Source of the DNA: Burkholderia cepacia
Lineage (GTDB): Bacteria; Pseudomonadota; Gammaproteobacteria; Burkholderiales; Burkholderiaceae
Assembly: GCF_001718835.1 (NCBI RefSeq)
Contig: NZ_CP013443.1
Location: 744,001 to 808,000 of the forward strand
DNA length: 64,000 nucleotides
Direction of reading: 5' to 3'
Program-made: the position numbers and the translations under genes
Shown: piece after piece, positions 25,360-34,087 of the stretch
Layout of the letters: each line of letters starts with the position of its first letter
Numbering within the stretch: position 1 is the stretch's first letter
Notes under the pieces: model-generated
The model's input: only the letters and a program-made list of their open reading frames with translations
The model's database searches: none
Told to the model about the DNA's origin: nothing

Positions 25360-25625
25360 GGTGCGAGCCCCTGCTCGCCACTGGCATCAAAGTCAGCGGC
25401 GATCGATGCGTCGCCCGCGTTGAACGCTTCGACGGTTGCCGGAATGTTCAGGCCGGCAAGCAACTGGCGAGCCGCGCCGATCCGCTTCGGCGCCGAGTAG
25501 GGAACGATCCGCGCGACCGGATGGCCATTGCGGGCAATCACGACTTCGGATTCACGTCCCAATTCGAGTGCTTCGACGAGGCTCGAGAGCCGTGACTTGG
25601 CATCGTGCATGTTGACGGTCGACAT
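25356..25625 (-). CDS. Phd/YefM-type antitoxin, partner of the PIN toxin
   Basis: An 89-residue antitoxin. The N-terminal half (MSTVNMHDAKSRLSSLVEALELG and VVIARNGHPVARIVP) is the Phd/YefM dimerisation and DNA-binding fold. The Ala-rich acidic C-terminal part (AFNAGDASIAADFDASGEQ) should wrap the toxin. It is the first gene of the pair and is expected to repress its own promoter with the toxin as co-repressor. Confidence 0.87.
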   Translation of the reverse strand: MSTVNMHDAKSRLSSLVEALELGRESEVVIARNGHPVARIVPYSAPKRIGAARQLLAGLNIPATVEAFNAGDASIAADFDASGEQGLAP

Positions 25626-25638
25626 GGCCGCTCCCTGC

Positions 25639-25667
25639 TTAGCTAAAAGATGTTAGCTAGTCTAGCA
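25639..25667 (-). promoter_or_regulatory. Probable autoregulatory operator of the toxin-antitoxin pair
   Basis: TTAGCTAA (25639-25646) and TTAGCTAG (25653-25660) are spaced 14 bp apart, with TCTAGC following. They form nested repeats, including GCTAA-N6-TTAGC, 14-42 bp upstream of the antitoxin start, in otherwise GC-rich DNA. Confidence 0.5.
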
Positions 25668-25755
25668 GAGTCGATCATCGCCTGCAGATGGAGTCCGTGA
25701 TCGCCCCGCCGAGAGGCGCGTGGCGACCACGCCGATTTCGCAGGTTCTCCGCCCG

Positions 25756-26829
25756 TCAGTTGCCGCTGCCGCGCGTGACGCGGCGCGCCTTCACCGACTC
25801 CGCGAGCCCTTCGAGCACCTTCACGCTGTCGTCCCATGCGATGCACGCGTCGGTGATGCTCTGGCCGTAGGTCAGTTCGCAGCCTTCCTTCAGGTCCTGG
25901 CGCCCCTCGACGAGATGCGACTCGATCATCACGCCGACGATGCGGGCGTCCCCGGCCGCGATCTGGCGGCCGATGTCGGCACAGACGGGGATCTGGTTCT
26001 CGTGCTTCTTCGAGCTGTTCGCGTGGCTCGCGTCGATCATCAGGCGCGCGGCGAGGCCGGCCTTGCCGATGTCCGCGCAGGCGGCGTTCACGCTTTCCGC
26101 GTCGTAGTTCGGCGTCTTGCCGCCGCGCAGGATCACGTGGCAATCCTCGTTGCCTGCCGTCGACACGATCGCCGAATGGCCGCCCTTCGTCACCGACAGG
26201 AAATGGTGCGGCTGCGATGCGGCCTTGATCGCGTCGACCGCGATCTTCACGTTGCCGTCGGTGCCGTTCTTGAAGCCGACCGGGCACGACAGCCCCGACG
26301 CGAGTTCGCGGTGCACCTGCGATTCGGTCGTGCGCGCGCCGATCGCGCCCCACGAGATCAGGTCGGCGATGTACTGCGGACTGATCATGTCGAGGTATTC
26401 GGTCGCGGCCGGCAGCCCCATTTCATTGATCTGCAGCAGCAGCTCGCGCGCGGTGCGCAGCCCTTCGTTGATCTTGAAGCTGTTGTCGAGGTGCGGATCG
26501 TTGATGAGGCCCTTCCAGCCGACCGTCGTGCGCGGCTTCTCGAAGTACACGCGCATCACGATTTCCAGTTCGCCCTTGAAGCGCTCGCGCTCCTTCACGA
26601 GCCGCCCCGCATACTCGATTGCCGCCTTCGTGTCGTGGATCGAGCACGGCCCGATCACGACGATCAGCCGGTCGTCCATCCCGTGCAGGATGCGGTGCAT
26701 CGACTGGCGCGAGTTGTAGATCAGCTCGGACGCGGCTTCGGAGCACGCGAATTCGCGGATCAAGTGGGCGGGCGGCGTCAGTTCCTTGAGTTCGCGGATG
26801 CGGACGTCGTCGGTGTTGTGCGGGGGCAT
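25756..26829 (-). CDS. aroG: 3-deoxy-7-phosphoheptulonate (DAHP) synthase
   Basis: This enzyme makes the first committed step to chorismate, joining phosphoenolpyruvate and erythrose-4-phosphate. The 357-residue protein is the class I (AroF/G/H) type: VIGPCSIHD, RVYFEKPRTTVGWKG, GARTTESQVHRELASGLSCPVGFKNGTDG and RLMIDASHANSSKKHENQ are all present. The start at 26829 has AGGAGAAAC upstream. Feedback specificity (Phe, Tyr or Trp) cannot be told reliably from sequence. The 444-bp upstream region holds a promoter, an aromatic-rich leader peptide, a terminator hairpin and a 5'-UTR hairpin, which suggests attenuation control. Confidence 0.97.
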   Translation of the reverse strand: MPPHNTDDVRIRELKELTPPAHLIREFACSEAASELIYNSRQSMHRILHGMDDRLIVVIGPCSIHDTKAAIEYAGRLVKERERFKGELEIVMRVYFEKPRTTVGWKGLINDPHLDNSFKINEGLRTARELLLQINEMGLPAATEYLDMISPQYIADLISWGAIGARTTESQVHRELASGLSCPVGFKNGTDGNVKIAVDAIKAASQPHHFLSVTKGGHSAIVSTAGNEDCHVILRGGKTPNYDAESVNAACADIGKAGLAARLMIDASHANSSKKHENQIPVCADIGRQIAAGDARIVGVMIESHLVEGRQDLKEGCELTYGQSITDACIAWDDSVKVLEGLAESVKARRVTRGSGN

Positions 26830-26847
26830 GCTGTTTCTCCTATGTCG

Positions 26848-26879
26848 ACCGGAGTGAGCGCTTTAGCGGTTACTCCGGT
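26848..26879 (-). promoter_or_regulatory. 5'-UTR hairpin just upstream of aroG
   Basis: An outer stem ACCGGAGT / ACTCCGGT and inner stem CGCT-tt-AGCG form a compact two-part hairpin 18-50 nt before the aroG start. The dispersed GGTCCCATGCAA motif overlaps its distal end. Confidence 0.5.
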
Positions 26880-26889
26880 CCCATGCAAA
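26877..26889. repeat. Dispersed motif GGTCCCATGCAAA, copy 3
   Basis: It matches the copy at 22794-22806 at 12 of 13 positions. Here it abuts the aroG leader hairpin. Confidence 0.45.
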
Positions 26890-27006
26890 GCGGTTAAGGG
26901 CGCCGTTCGGTCAGTGCGCGTGCGGCAGATTCATCAATTCGGGCAATTCAGTGATTTCGGTCGGGGCCGCGGAACCGCTGCGGCGGCGACCGGGTGGCGA
27001 AGGGCG

Positions 27007-27038
27007 AAAAAAAACCGCCGGGTTCGCCGGCGGTTTTT
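27007..27038 (-). terminator. Attenuator terminator between leader peptide and aroG
   Basis: Read on the minus strand, the stem CCGCCGG / CCGGCGG with loop CGAAC is preceded by five As and followed by eight Ts. The A-T pairs can extend the stem to 12 bp. It begins 30 nt after the leader-peptide stop and ends about 180 nt before aroG. The 5' arm plus CG (27033-27025, CCGCCGGCG) is complementary, with one G-U pair, to CGCTGGCGG (27090-27082) inside the leader ORF, giving a candidate antiterminator. Confidence 0.8.
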
Positions 27039-27067
27039 CGGGAATTTCGGTTGCGCTTTACGCGCCA

Positions 27068-27133
27068 TCAACCCTCTCGATCCGCCAGCGGTCTGAGATA
27101 CCAAAAAAAGTAAAAGTAAAACTTGGCGGACAT
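27068..27133 (-). CDS. Aromatic-rich leader peptide of aroG (21 aa)
   Basis: An ATG at 27133 opens a 22-codon frame (including the TGA at 27070-27068). After Met-Ser-Ala-Lys it runs through eight consecutive aromatic codons, FYFYFFWY, covering Phe (4), Tyr (3) and Trp (1); the rest is LRPLADREG. Such a run is what transcription-attenuation leader peptides look like. It begins about 30 nt after the predicted transcription start and is followed by an intrinsic terminator and then aroG. The Shine-Dalgarno is poor, a weak point. Inferred job: sensing charged Phe, Tyr and Trp tRNAs by ribosome stalling. Confidence 0.75.
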   Translation of the reverse strand: MSAKFYFYFFWYLRPLADREG

Positions 27134-27170
27134 GACGGAGATTCGGTTCGTCAAAAAAGTTGATTCGGAA

Positions 27171-27199
27171 TTTATACCCCGTCGCCGGGCGGCTGGCAA
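27171..27199 (-). promoter_or_regulatory. aroG leader promoter
   Basis: Minus strand: TTGCCA (27199-27194), a 17-bp spacer, then TATAAA (27176-27171). Transcription is predicted to start near 27164, about 30 nt before the leader-peptide ATG. It lies just after the tldD terminator. Confidence 0.7.
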
Positions 27200-27217
27200 C
27201 CGGGAAACGTCGAAAAT

Positions 27218-27262
27218 GCGGACATTCCGCGCGTTTTCTTCAAAATGCGCGGAATGTCTGCG
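27218..27262 (-). terminator. Long hairpin, tldD terminator
   Basis: GACATTCCGCGCGTTTT (27221-27237) pairs with 27242-27258 around a 4-nt loop; with flanking pairs the stem reaches about 20 bp. It starts 12 nt after the tldD stop. Read on the minus strand, it is followed by CATTTTCG, a modest T-run. Confidence 0.6.
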
Positions 27263-27273
27263 CCGCGATGCGG

Positions 27274-28740
27274 TTATGCCGTACCGCCGACCGTCATCTT
27301 GTCGATCCGCAGGGTCGGCTGGCCGACGCCGACCGGCACGCTCTGGCCTTCCTTGCCGCATACGCCGACACCCGTGTCGAGCGACATGTCGTTGCCGATC
27401 ATGCTCACGTACTTCAGCGATTCGGGGCCGCTGCCGATCAGCGTCGCGCCCTTCACCGGGTAGGTGATCTTGCCGTTCTCGATCATGTACGCCTCGGACG
27501 CCGAGAACACGAACTTGCCGTTCGTGATGTCGACCTGGCCGCCGCCGAAGTTCACCGCGTACAGGCCGTTCTTCACCGATGCGATGATTTCCTGCGGATC
27601 CTTGTCGCCGTTCAGCATGTACGTGTTCGTCATGCGCGGCATCGGCAGCGCCGCGTACGATTCGCGCCGCGCGTTGCCCGTGACCGGCATCTTCATCAGG
27701 CGCGCGTTCAGCGTGTCCTGGATGTAGCCCTTCAGGATGCCGTCCTCGATCAGCGTCGTGCACTGCGTCGGGTTGCCTTCGTCGTCGATGTTCAGCGAGC
27801 CGCGGCGGTTCGGCAGCGTGCCGTCGTCGACCACCGTCACGCCCTTCGCGGCGACCTGCTCGCCGATCCGGCCCGCGAACGCGGACGAACCCTTGCGGTT
27901 GAAGTCGCCCTCGAGGCCGTGGCCGATCGCCTCGTGCAGCAGCACGCCCGGCCAGCCCGGCCCGAGCACGACCGTCATCGCGCCGGCCGGCGCGGGGCGT
28001 GCGTCGAGATTCACGAGCGCCGCATGCACGGCGTCGTCGACGTAGCGGGACAGCACGTCGTCGGTGAAGTAGCCGTAGTCGAAGCGGCCGCCGCCGCCGC
28101 CGGAGCCGATCTCGCGGCGGCCGTTCTGCTCGGCGATCACCGTGACCGACACGCGTACGAGCGGGCGGATGTCGGCCGCGAGCGCGCCGTCGCTGCGTGC
28201 GACCAGCACGACGTCGTATTCGCCGGCGAGGCCCGCCATCACCTGCGTGATGCGCGGGTCGCGGCCGCGCGCCATCTGCTCGATGCGCTCGAGCAGCTTG
28301 ACCTTGGCCGTCGCGTCGAGCGACGCGAGCGGATCGGACGGCAGGTACAGGTCGCGGCCCGAGATGCCCTTCAGCGACGTGGCCGCCTTGATCTTCTGGC
28401 GGCCGCCGCCGGCCGCCGCGATCGCCTTGGTGGCCGCGGCCGCCTGCGCGATCGCTTCCGGGGACAGGTCGTCCGAGTACGCGAACGCGGTGCGGTCGCC
28501 CGCGACAGCACGCACGCCGACGCCCTGGTCGATGCTGAAGCTGCCCGATTTGACGATGCCTTCCTCGAGGCTCCACGCTTCGCTGCGGGTCGCCTGGAAG
28601 TACAGGTCCGCGTAGTCGACGCGATGCGTGAAGATGTCGGCGATCGTGCGCGTGAGCAGGCTTTCGTCGAGGCCGTACGGCGTGAGCAGGATGTCCTTCG
28701 CCAGCGCGAGGTTGCGGATGCCGGGTTCGATGATGTTCAT
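27274..28740 (-). CDS. tldD: Metalloprotease TldD
   Basis: TldD, together with TldE/PmbA, forms a zinc-dependent protease that trims small modified peptides and unfolded proteins. The 488-residue protein contains the metal-binding motif HEAIGHGLEGD, with HExxxH coordination, and the C-terminal conserved cysteine/Gly-rich segment VCGKEGQSVPVG. TldE is not in the window. The ATG at 28740 is chosen because the sequence after it (MNIIEPGIRNLALAKDILL) is family-like. It lies 85 nt downstream of the nitrilase gene on the same strand. Confidence 0.96.
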   Translation of the reverse strand: MNIIEPGIRNLALAKDILLTPYGLDESLLTRTIADIFTHRVDYADLYFQATRSEAWSLEEGIVKSGSFSIDQGVGVRAVAGDRTAFAYSDDLSPEAIAQAAAATKAIAAAGGGRQKIKAATSLKGISGRDLYLPSDPLASLDATAKVKLLERIEQMARGRDPRITQVMAGLAGEYDVVLVARSDGALAADIRPLVRVSVTVIAEQNGRREIGSGGGGGRFDYGYFTDDVLSRYVDDAVHAALVNLDARPAPAGAMTVVLGPGWPGVLLHEAIGHGLEGDFNRKGSSAFAGRIGEQVAAKGVTVVDDGTLPNRRGSLNIDDEGNPTQCTTLIEDGILKGYIQDTLNARLMKMPVTGNARRESYAALPMPRMTNTYMLNGDKDPQEIIASVKNGLYAVNFGGGQVDITNGKFVFSASEAYMIENGKITYPVKGATLIGSGPESLKYVSMIGNDMSLDTGVGVCGKEGQSVPVGVGQPTLRIDKMTVGGTA

Positions 28741-28825
28741 GCGGATATCGGGGTTTCTCAAAAAGTTGTCGGGTGCTTCTGGGCAGATGGGTTGGCCGCG
28801 CGGTGTTTCAAGCGGGGCGGCGGAT

Positions 28826-29653
28826 TCAGGTCAGCACGCGGTGCCGCCACGCGGGCAGGCTCTGGCGCACGTCGGCGATGCGCTGCGGATCGAGCGCGCC
28901 GAGCACGACGCTTGCGCCCACGTCGCGCACCGCGACGATCTCGCCCCACGGGTCGATCAGCATGCTGTGTCCCCAGGTGCGCCGGCCGTTCTCGTGCTTG
29001 CCGCCTTGCGCGGCCGCGAGCACGTAGCACTGGTTCTCGACGGCCCGCGCGCGCAGCAGCGTTTCCCAGTGTGCGCGGCCCGTCGTATACGTAAACGCCG
29101 ACGGTACGACGATCAGCGCGCAGTCGCCCATCCTGCGATACAGCTCCGGAAAGCGGAGATCGTAACAGACGGACAGGCCGACCCGCCCGAACGGCGCGTC
29201 GAACGCGACGACCGTATCGCCCGCGCGGATCGTGCGCGCCTCGTCGAACGACTCGTCGCCTTTCTCGAAGTTGAACAGGTGGATCTTGTCGTAGCGCGCG
29301 GCTTCGTTGCCGGACGGATCGAACACGAGCGTCGTGTTGAGCACGCGGTCGGGCTCCGGAGCCTTCAGCGGCAGCGTGCCGCCGATCACCCAGATGCGGT
29401 GGCGGCGCGCGGCGTCGGCGAGGAAACGCTGGATCGGGCCGTCCTGGTAGGGTTCGGCGAGCGCGAGCTTGTCGGTGTCGCGGTGGCCCATGAAGCAGAA
29501 GTATTCGGGCAGCAGCACGAGCTGCGCGCCTTCGCCGGCGGCTTCCGCGATCAGGCGGCGCGCCTCGGCGAGATTGCGCGCGACGTCCGGCGTGCTCACC
29601 ATCTGCAGCGCGGCGACCTGGAAGGGCGTGGCGGAACGGGTGTGGTCGGTCAT
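28826..29653 (-). CDS. Carbon-nitrogen hydrolase (nitrilase/Nit family)
   Basis: A 275-residue single-domain nitrilase-superfamily hydrolase. The catalytic triad is visible: Glu in LVLLPEYFCFMGH, Lys in YDKIHLFNF and Cys in LSVCYDLRFPELYR. The family resembles Nit1/Nit2 enzymes that remove deaminated glutathione, so a metabolite-repair amidase is the most likely role; the real substrate is not shown. It lies between the YhdP-like gene and tldD on the same strand, with short gaps, so the three could be one operon. Confidence 0.92.
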   Translation of the reverse strand: MTDHTRSATPFQVAALQMVSTPDVARNLAEARRLIAEAAGEGAQLVLLPEYFCFMGHRDTDKLALAEPYQDGPIQRFLADAARRHRIWVIGGTLPLKAPEPDRVLNTTLVFDPSGNEAARYDKIHLFNFEKGDESFDEARTIRAGDTVVAFDAPFGRVGLSVCYDLRFPELYRRMGDCALIVVPSAFTYTTGRAHWETLLRARAVENQCYVLAAAQGGKHENGRRTWGHSMLIDPWGEIVAVRDVGASVVLGALDPQRIADVRQSLPAWRHRVLT

Positions 29654-29696
29654 CGCTGGATCGGTTGCGTCATAAATGGGGTGCGGCCCGTGCGAC

Positions 29697-32600
29697 TCAG
29701 GGATTCGGCGTGCCGGCCGCGTCGTGATTCATCTTACCCTGATCGCCCCGCACCCGCTCGATGTGCGGGTGCGCCCACGAGCCGGTGATCGCGTAGTCGA
29801 GCGCGAACGCGCGCGACAGCGTCTCCGACAGCGCGTAGTTCGCGGCCAGCACGCCGACGCCGAGCAGCGGGTTGATGATGGCCGCCCCGATCGCGGCCGC
29901 GCCCGCGCTGATTTTCGGCGAGACGTGCGCGTGCAGGTCCTGCGTCTCCGCGCCGAGGTCGACCGAGCCCTTCAGCGTGACCTTCGCGGGCGGCGTCGTC
30001 ATCTCGAAATCGTCGGTGCGGGCGATCCCGTTCGAGATCCGGCCGGTGCCCGTGATCTTGTCGAACGGCAGCCCCTTGCCGATCACGTCGCGGAAATTCA
30101 GCGTCAGGAAGCGCGCGAGGCTCTGCAGGCTCAGCACGCCGAGGAGCTTCGCCGCGCCCGGATCGACCTTCAGGATCTGGCCGTGTTCGAGGTCGAGCGC
30201 GATCTGGCCGCCGAGCGACGGCAGGTCGACCGCGGTCGGGCCGCCGCGCCAGCCGACCTTGCCGGTGACCGTGCCGTGACCGTCCGCGAGCGTGCGCGGC
30301 AGGCCGACGCGGTCGAGCAGCGCGCCGGCGTTGTCGATGTCGAGCTTGAAGTCGAACACGGTGCGGCGCGGCGCATCGTTTTCATCGGCGCCGCGCGCGA
30401 GTGCGCGGCGCGACGTGCGCCAGTTGCCGGTCGCCGTCAGCTTCGCGGCCGGGTTCGACAGTTCCAGCTTGTCGAGCTGCCAGACCGGCGTGCCGGCTTC
30501 GTCGATGTTGCGCGCGTTGACGACGAGGCGGCCGATGTCGTGGTTGCGCGCGACGACCTGGTCGACGATCAGGTCGATCGACGGCATCGGGCGGTCGGTC
30601 GGCGTCGGCAGGTTCATCGCGCGGCCGACCAGATCGTGCTGCGCGCTGTCGGGCACCACGAGCTTCGCAAGCCGCGCGTTCAGCACGCCCGCGCCGTTGT
30701 GGCCGCCGCCCGGCGCCCATGACAGGTAGCCCGACACCTGGTTCGACGCGATGTTCGCCTGCCAGAGCTCGTCGACGTGCGACGCGCCGACGATCACGTT
30801 TTCCCAGTTGCGCTTGAGCAGCTTCAGCGTGCCGAAATGGAACGCGAAACGCTTCGGCGCGAAGCTCGCGACATCGACGCGCGGCGCGGCTTGCGGCTCC
30901 TGCGCGCGCGGCGTGTCGGGCTTCAGCGTACGGGCCAGCGCGAGCCACGCATCGGCGTCCAGTTCGTTGACGTCGACGGCCGCGCTCACGCCGTCCTGCG
31001 GCATGTCGGGCATCCGGTGGACGCCCATCGCGCCGCGCACCGCGCGCAGCGGCTGGCCGCGCGTCGCGTCGAGCAGGTAGGTCGCCGATACGGGGCCGAG
31101 CGTCAGGTCGGCGTGCTCGAGGCGCTTGCCGTCCGCCTGCGGCGCCGGCTGCAGCGTGAAGCTGAACGGCATCGGCGTGCCGGCCGGTTTTGCGAACGGC
31201 GCGGGGAAATTCAGTGCCACGCCGGTCAGGTCGGAATGCGCGCTGATGTCGGGCAGGCGGCCCGGCGCGCCGCGCACGGCGACCTTGTACGGTGCGTCGC
31301 CGACCACGTGCTCGAGCAGCGCGGCCGCCGGGCCGTGCAGGTTCAGGCCGCGCGTGGCGTCGAGCGCGAGCCGGCCGTCGACGTCCACCGTGTACGGGCC
31401 GTGCGACTGGAAGTTGCCGTTCGCGCGCACCGGGCCGCCGAGGAAGCGCCCCGACAGGTCGTGCAGCGACGCGCCGGCCTCGGTGAACCGGACACTGCCG
31501 CGCAGCGCGGACAGCGGCGGCACGCCGCTGGTCGTCAGCGTGTTGCCGCCGAACGCGAGCGCGCCTTCGATGTGCGTGTGCGGGTGCGCGACGTGCTGCG
31601 GAATCGTGATCTTGAGCGCGAGCGACGCGGGCCCTTGCGCATCGATCCGCTGGCCGATATGCCCGCTCATCGTGCCGAGCGAGCTGTTGTCCGCGTAGTC
31701 GATCAGGTCGGCGAGCGGGCCCTGCGCATGGCCGTCGATGACGAGCGGCGAGTGGCTCGGGTTGCCGAGATCGTCGATGCGGCCCGCGACCTTCGTCAGC
31801 GCGACGCGCTTGTAGTGCGCACGGTCGATGTCGAAGCGCAGCTTGTTCTGCGCGAGCTCGAACACGCCGTCGATCCCGTCGAGCGCCGGCCAGACGCTCG
31901 GCGTGCCGTTCGCGAGCTTGCGCGGCGGATACGGCGTCGGCTCGAAGCGGCCGCCGGTAAACGGCGCGACGATGTGGAACACGCCGGCGTCCGGCTCGTG
32001 TTCGAACGGGAACTTCTCGAGCGGGCCGCGGGCGACGATCGACGCGCCCTTGGTCACCTGGCCGGCCTGCAGCGCGTGGCCGAGATAGTCGCGCAGGTGT
32101 TCGGACATCCCGGTCGGCAGGTAGCGCGGAATGCGCGCCACCGACGCGCGGGCGAAATCGGCGCGCAGGTCGAGCGAGCCGCGGCCGTGGCCGGGGTTCG
32201 TGTACGAGCCGGACACCGCGATTTCGGCATCGGGGTTCGAGACGAGCAGGTCGGGCAGCGCCACGTCGACGCGCGCATGCTTTTCGCCGGCCGCGGGCGT
32301 GATCGTCCATCTGGCGTTGCCGCGCAACCGGTCGAACGTCAGGCGCGGCTCGTCGAATTCACCGGGTACCGTGACGGCCGCGTTGACCGTATCGAAATGC
32401 GCGCTGCCGCCCGTCTCGTTCGCATCGACGCGGCCCCACAGGTTCTCGACGCCCGGCCAGCCGGCCCGCGGGTGGCCGCGCGGCGACAGGCCGGGCGGCG
32501 GCTCCTGCGCGGCGAAGCTGATGCCCTGCAGGTCGCCGAGGAAGCGGTAGCGGACGATCGGCGCGGCGCCCATGCGCCGCTCCTCGTCGGCGAGGTCGGC

Positions 32601-33899
32601 CCGCGCAGGCTTCGCGCGTTCGACCTCGATGTGATAGTTCGACATCATCCCGCGCGGGTCGATCTTGATCAGCTCGTTGCGCAGGCGTGCCGGCAGCGGC
32701 AGCCCGCGAATGAACTCGCTGAGGATGCCGAGATCGACGCGGTCGCCGGCCACGCTGATCAGTTGCCCCTGGCTCGCGGATGGCACCCGGTAGCGCGCGG
32801 TGAGCGTCGCCATGCCGAGCGAGCGGGCGAGCGGTGTGCCGTCCGGCAGCGGCGGCTGGCCGAGTTCCGCGTTGAAGCGCGTCAGGTGCAGCGTGTAGTC
32901 GTGGCCGGCATCGAGCTTCATGTCCCAGCCGAAGCCGACCGTCGGCACGTCGAGCCGCGGCTGCGTCGGGCGCACGCGCAGCGCGACGTCCGCGCCCTGC
33001 AGGTCGCCGCCCGCCGAATGCAGGTGGCCGTCGCTGAAGGTGGCCCAGATCGCGTTGTCGATCCGGCCCGCGTGGATCGTGAGCGGCATGTTCACGTAGC
33101 GGGCGAGAGTAGGCAGGTCGACCGGGCCCGTCGACAGATACGCGTCGCCCGACCAGTTCGACGGCTTGCCGACCGGCGCGAGCGGCTTGTGCCTGAAGCG
33201 CGCGCGGAAATCGAGCGGGCCGAGCAGCAGCGTGCCGTTCGCGGGCGCCTGCAGCGCGGCCTTGTGCACGCGGCCGTCGTTGAGCACCGCGAGCCGGATG
33301 CCCGACAGCACGAGCTCCGGCGCGTCGTGCTGCGCGTCGCGCCAGCGCAGCGTGCCGCCGCGCAGCACGATCGCTTCCTGCTTCAGCAGCCACGTGCCGA
33401 ACGTGTCGTCGTTGCCGCCGTGCGTGGTTGCCACGCCGACCCCGGCGATGAACAGCTCGCCGTCCGCGGTGCGCTCGACGACGAGGTCGGGCTGGTCGAC
33501 GATCAGGCTCGACAGCGCGGGCGACAGCCGCAGCAGCGACATCCACGACAGCGCGGCCGTTGCATGCGGCACGGACAGCGCGACCTTGCCGTCGTGGCCG
33601 CGGATCGTCAGGTTCGTGAGTTCGACGCCCGGCTGCATGCCGGACCAGTTCGGGGAAAGCTTGCCGATCGAAAGCTGTGCGTGGAGCTTGTCGGACACCG
33701 CGCGCTCGATGCGCGGGCGGAATTCGTCGATGCGGGGCAGCAGCACGTAGCGCAGCCCGAGGAACGCGCCGGCCGCGACGAAGTAGGTGCCGATCCCGAC
33801 TGCCAGCGTCACCCGGAACACGCGGCGCAGGACCGGATGATCGTGCTTCGGAGGTCCCGCTTCGGGCGCAGCTACGGCGGATTCCTGACGGTCGGACAT
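29697..33899 (-). CDS. YhdP family AsmA-like protein (1400 aa)
   Basis: A giant envelope protein. One TM helix near residues 27-52 (VTLAVGIGTYFVAAGAFLGL region) anchors it in the inner membrane; the rest is a very long beta-rich periplasmic region ending in an AsmA-like C-terminal domain (IALDLEHGQILKVDPGAAK, LLGVLSLQSLARFLTLNFRDV). YhdP relatives act as bridge-like lipid carriers between inner and outer membranes. The full length is similar to family members (about 1270-1400). It is divergent from glnE and starts at ATG 33899. Confidence 0.9.
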   Translation of the reverse strand: MSDRQESAVAAPEAGPPKHDHPVLRRVFRVTLAVGIGTYFVAAGAFLGLRYVLLPRIDEFRPRIERAVSDKLHAQLSIGKLSPNWSGMQPGVELTNLTIRGHDGKVALSVPHATAALSWMSLLRLSPALSSLIVDQPDLVVERTADGELFIAGVGVATTHGGNDDTFGTWLLKQEAIVLRGGTLRWRDAQHDAPELVLSGIRLAVLNDGRVHKAALQAPANGTLLLGPLDFRARFRHKPLAPVGKPSNWSGDAYLSTGPVDLPTLARYVNMPLTIHAGRIDNAIWATFSDGHLHSAGGDLQGADVALRVRPTQPRLDVPTVGFGWDMKLDAGHDYTLHLTRFNAELGQPPLPDGTPLARSLGMATLTARYRVPSASQGQLISVAGDRVDLGILSEFIRGLPLPARLRNELIKIDPRGMMSNYHIEVERAKPARADLADEERRMGAAPIVRYRFLGDLQGISFAAQEPPPGLSPRGHPRAGWPGVENLWGRVDANETGGSAHFDTVNAAVTVPGEFDEPRLTFDRLRGNARWTITPAAGEKHARVDVALPDLLVSNPDAEIAVSGSYTNPGHGRGSLDLRADFARASVARIPRYLPTGMSEHLRDYLGHALQAGQVTKGASIVARGPLEKFPFEHEPDAGVFHIVAPFTGGRFEPTPYPPRKLANGTPSVWPALDGIDGVFELAQNKLRFDIDRAHYKRVALTKVAGRIDDLGNPSHSPLVIDGHAQGPLADLIDYADNSSLGTMSGHIGQRIDAQGPASLALKITIPQHVAHPHTHIEGALAFGGNTLTTSGVPPLSALRGSVRFTEAGASLHDLSGRFLGGPVRANGNFQSHGPYTVDVDGRLALDATRGLNLHGPAAALLEHVVGDAPYKVAVRGAPGRLPDISAHSDLTGVALNFPAPFAKPAGTPMPFSFTLQPAPQADGKRLEHADLTLGPVSATYLLDATRGQPLRAVRGAMGVHRMPDMPQDGVSAAVDVNELDADAWLALARTLKPDTPRAQEPQAAPRVDVASFAPKRFAFHFGTLKLLKRNWENVIVGASHVDELWQANIASNQVSGYLSWAPGGGHNGAGVLNARLAKLVVPDSAQHDLVGRAMNLPTPTDRPMPSIDLIVDQVVARNHDIGRLVVNARNIDEAGTPVWQLDKLELSNPAAKLTATGNWRTSRRALARGADENDAPRRTVFDFKLDIDNAGALLDRVGLPRTLADGHGTVTGKVGWRGGPTAVDLPSLGGQIALDLEHGQILKVDPGAAKLLGVLSLQSLARFLTLNFRDVIGKGLPFDKITGTGRISNGIARTDDFEMTTPPAKVTLKGSVDLGAETQDLHAHVSPKISAGAAAIGAAIINPLLGVGVLAANYALSETLSRAFALDYAITGSWAHPHIERVRGDQGKMNHDAAGTPNP

Positions 33900-34087
33900 G
33901 CGGCGGACGGGCGGCGATATGGTAGTTTTGCAGACTGACGTTGAAATGTATCACACGGGTTCGTGCCGGCGGCCGTTGCGGCAGCGCGGCACGGGCCTTC
34001 CGGCGCGCGATCGTGCACCTGCCGCGCTCGCGGCAGCGCGTGCACGTTCCCCATGTCGCCCGATTCTTGCGCAAGGCCCGCTTCTCG

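Noticed and set aside
26909..26932. A 7-codon ORF in the aroG leader, downstream of the terminator
   Set aside because: It has no ribosome binding site and no notable codons; the aromatic-rich ORF at 27133-27068 explains the region better.
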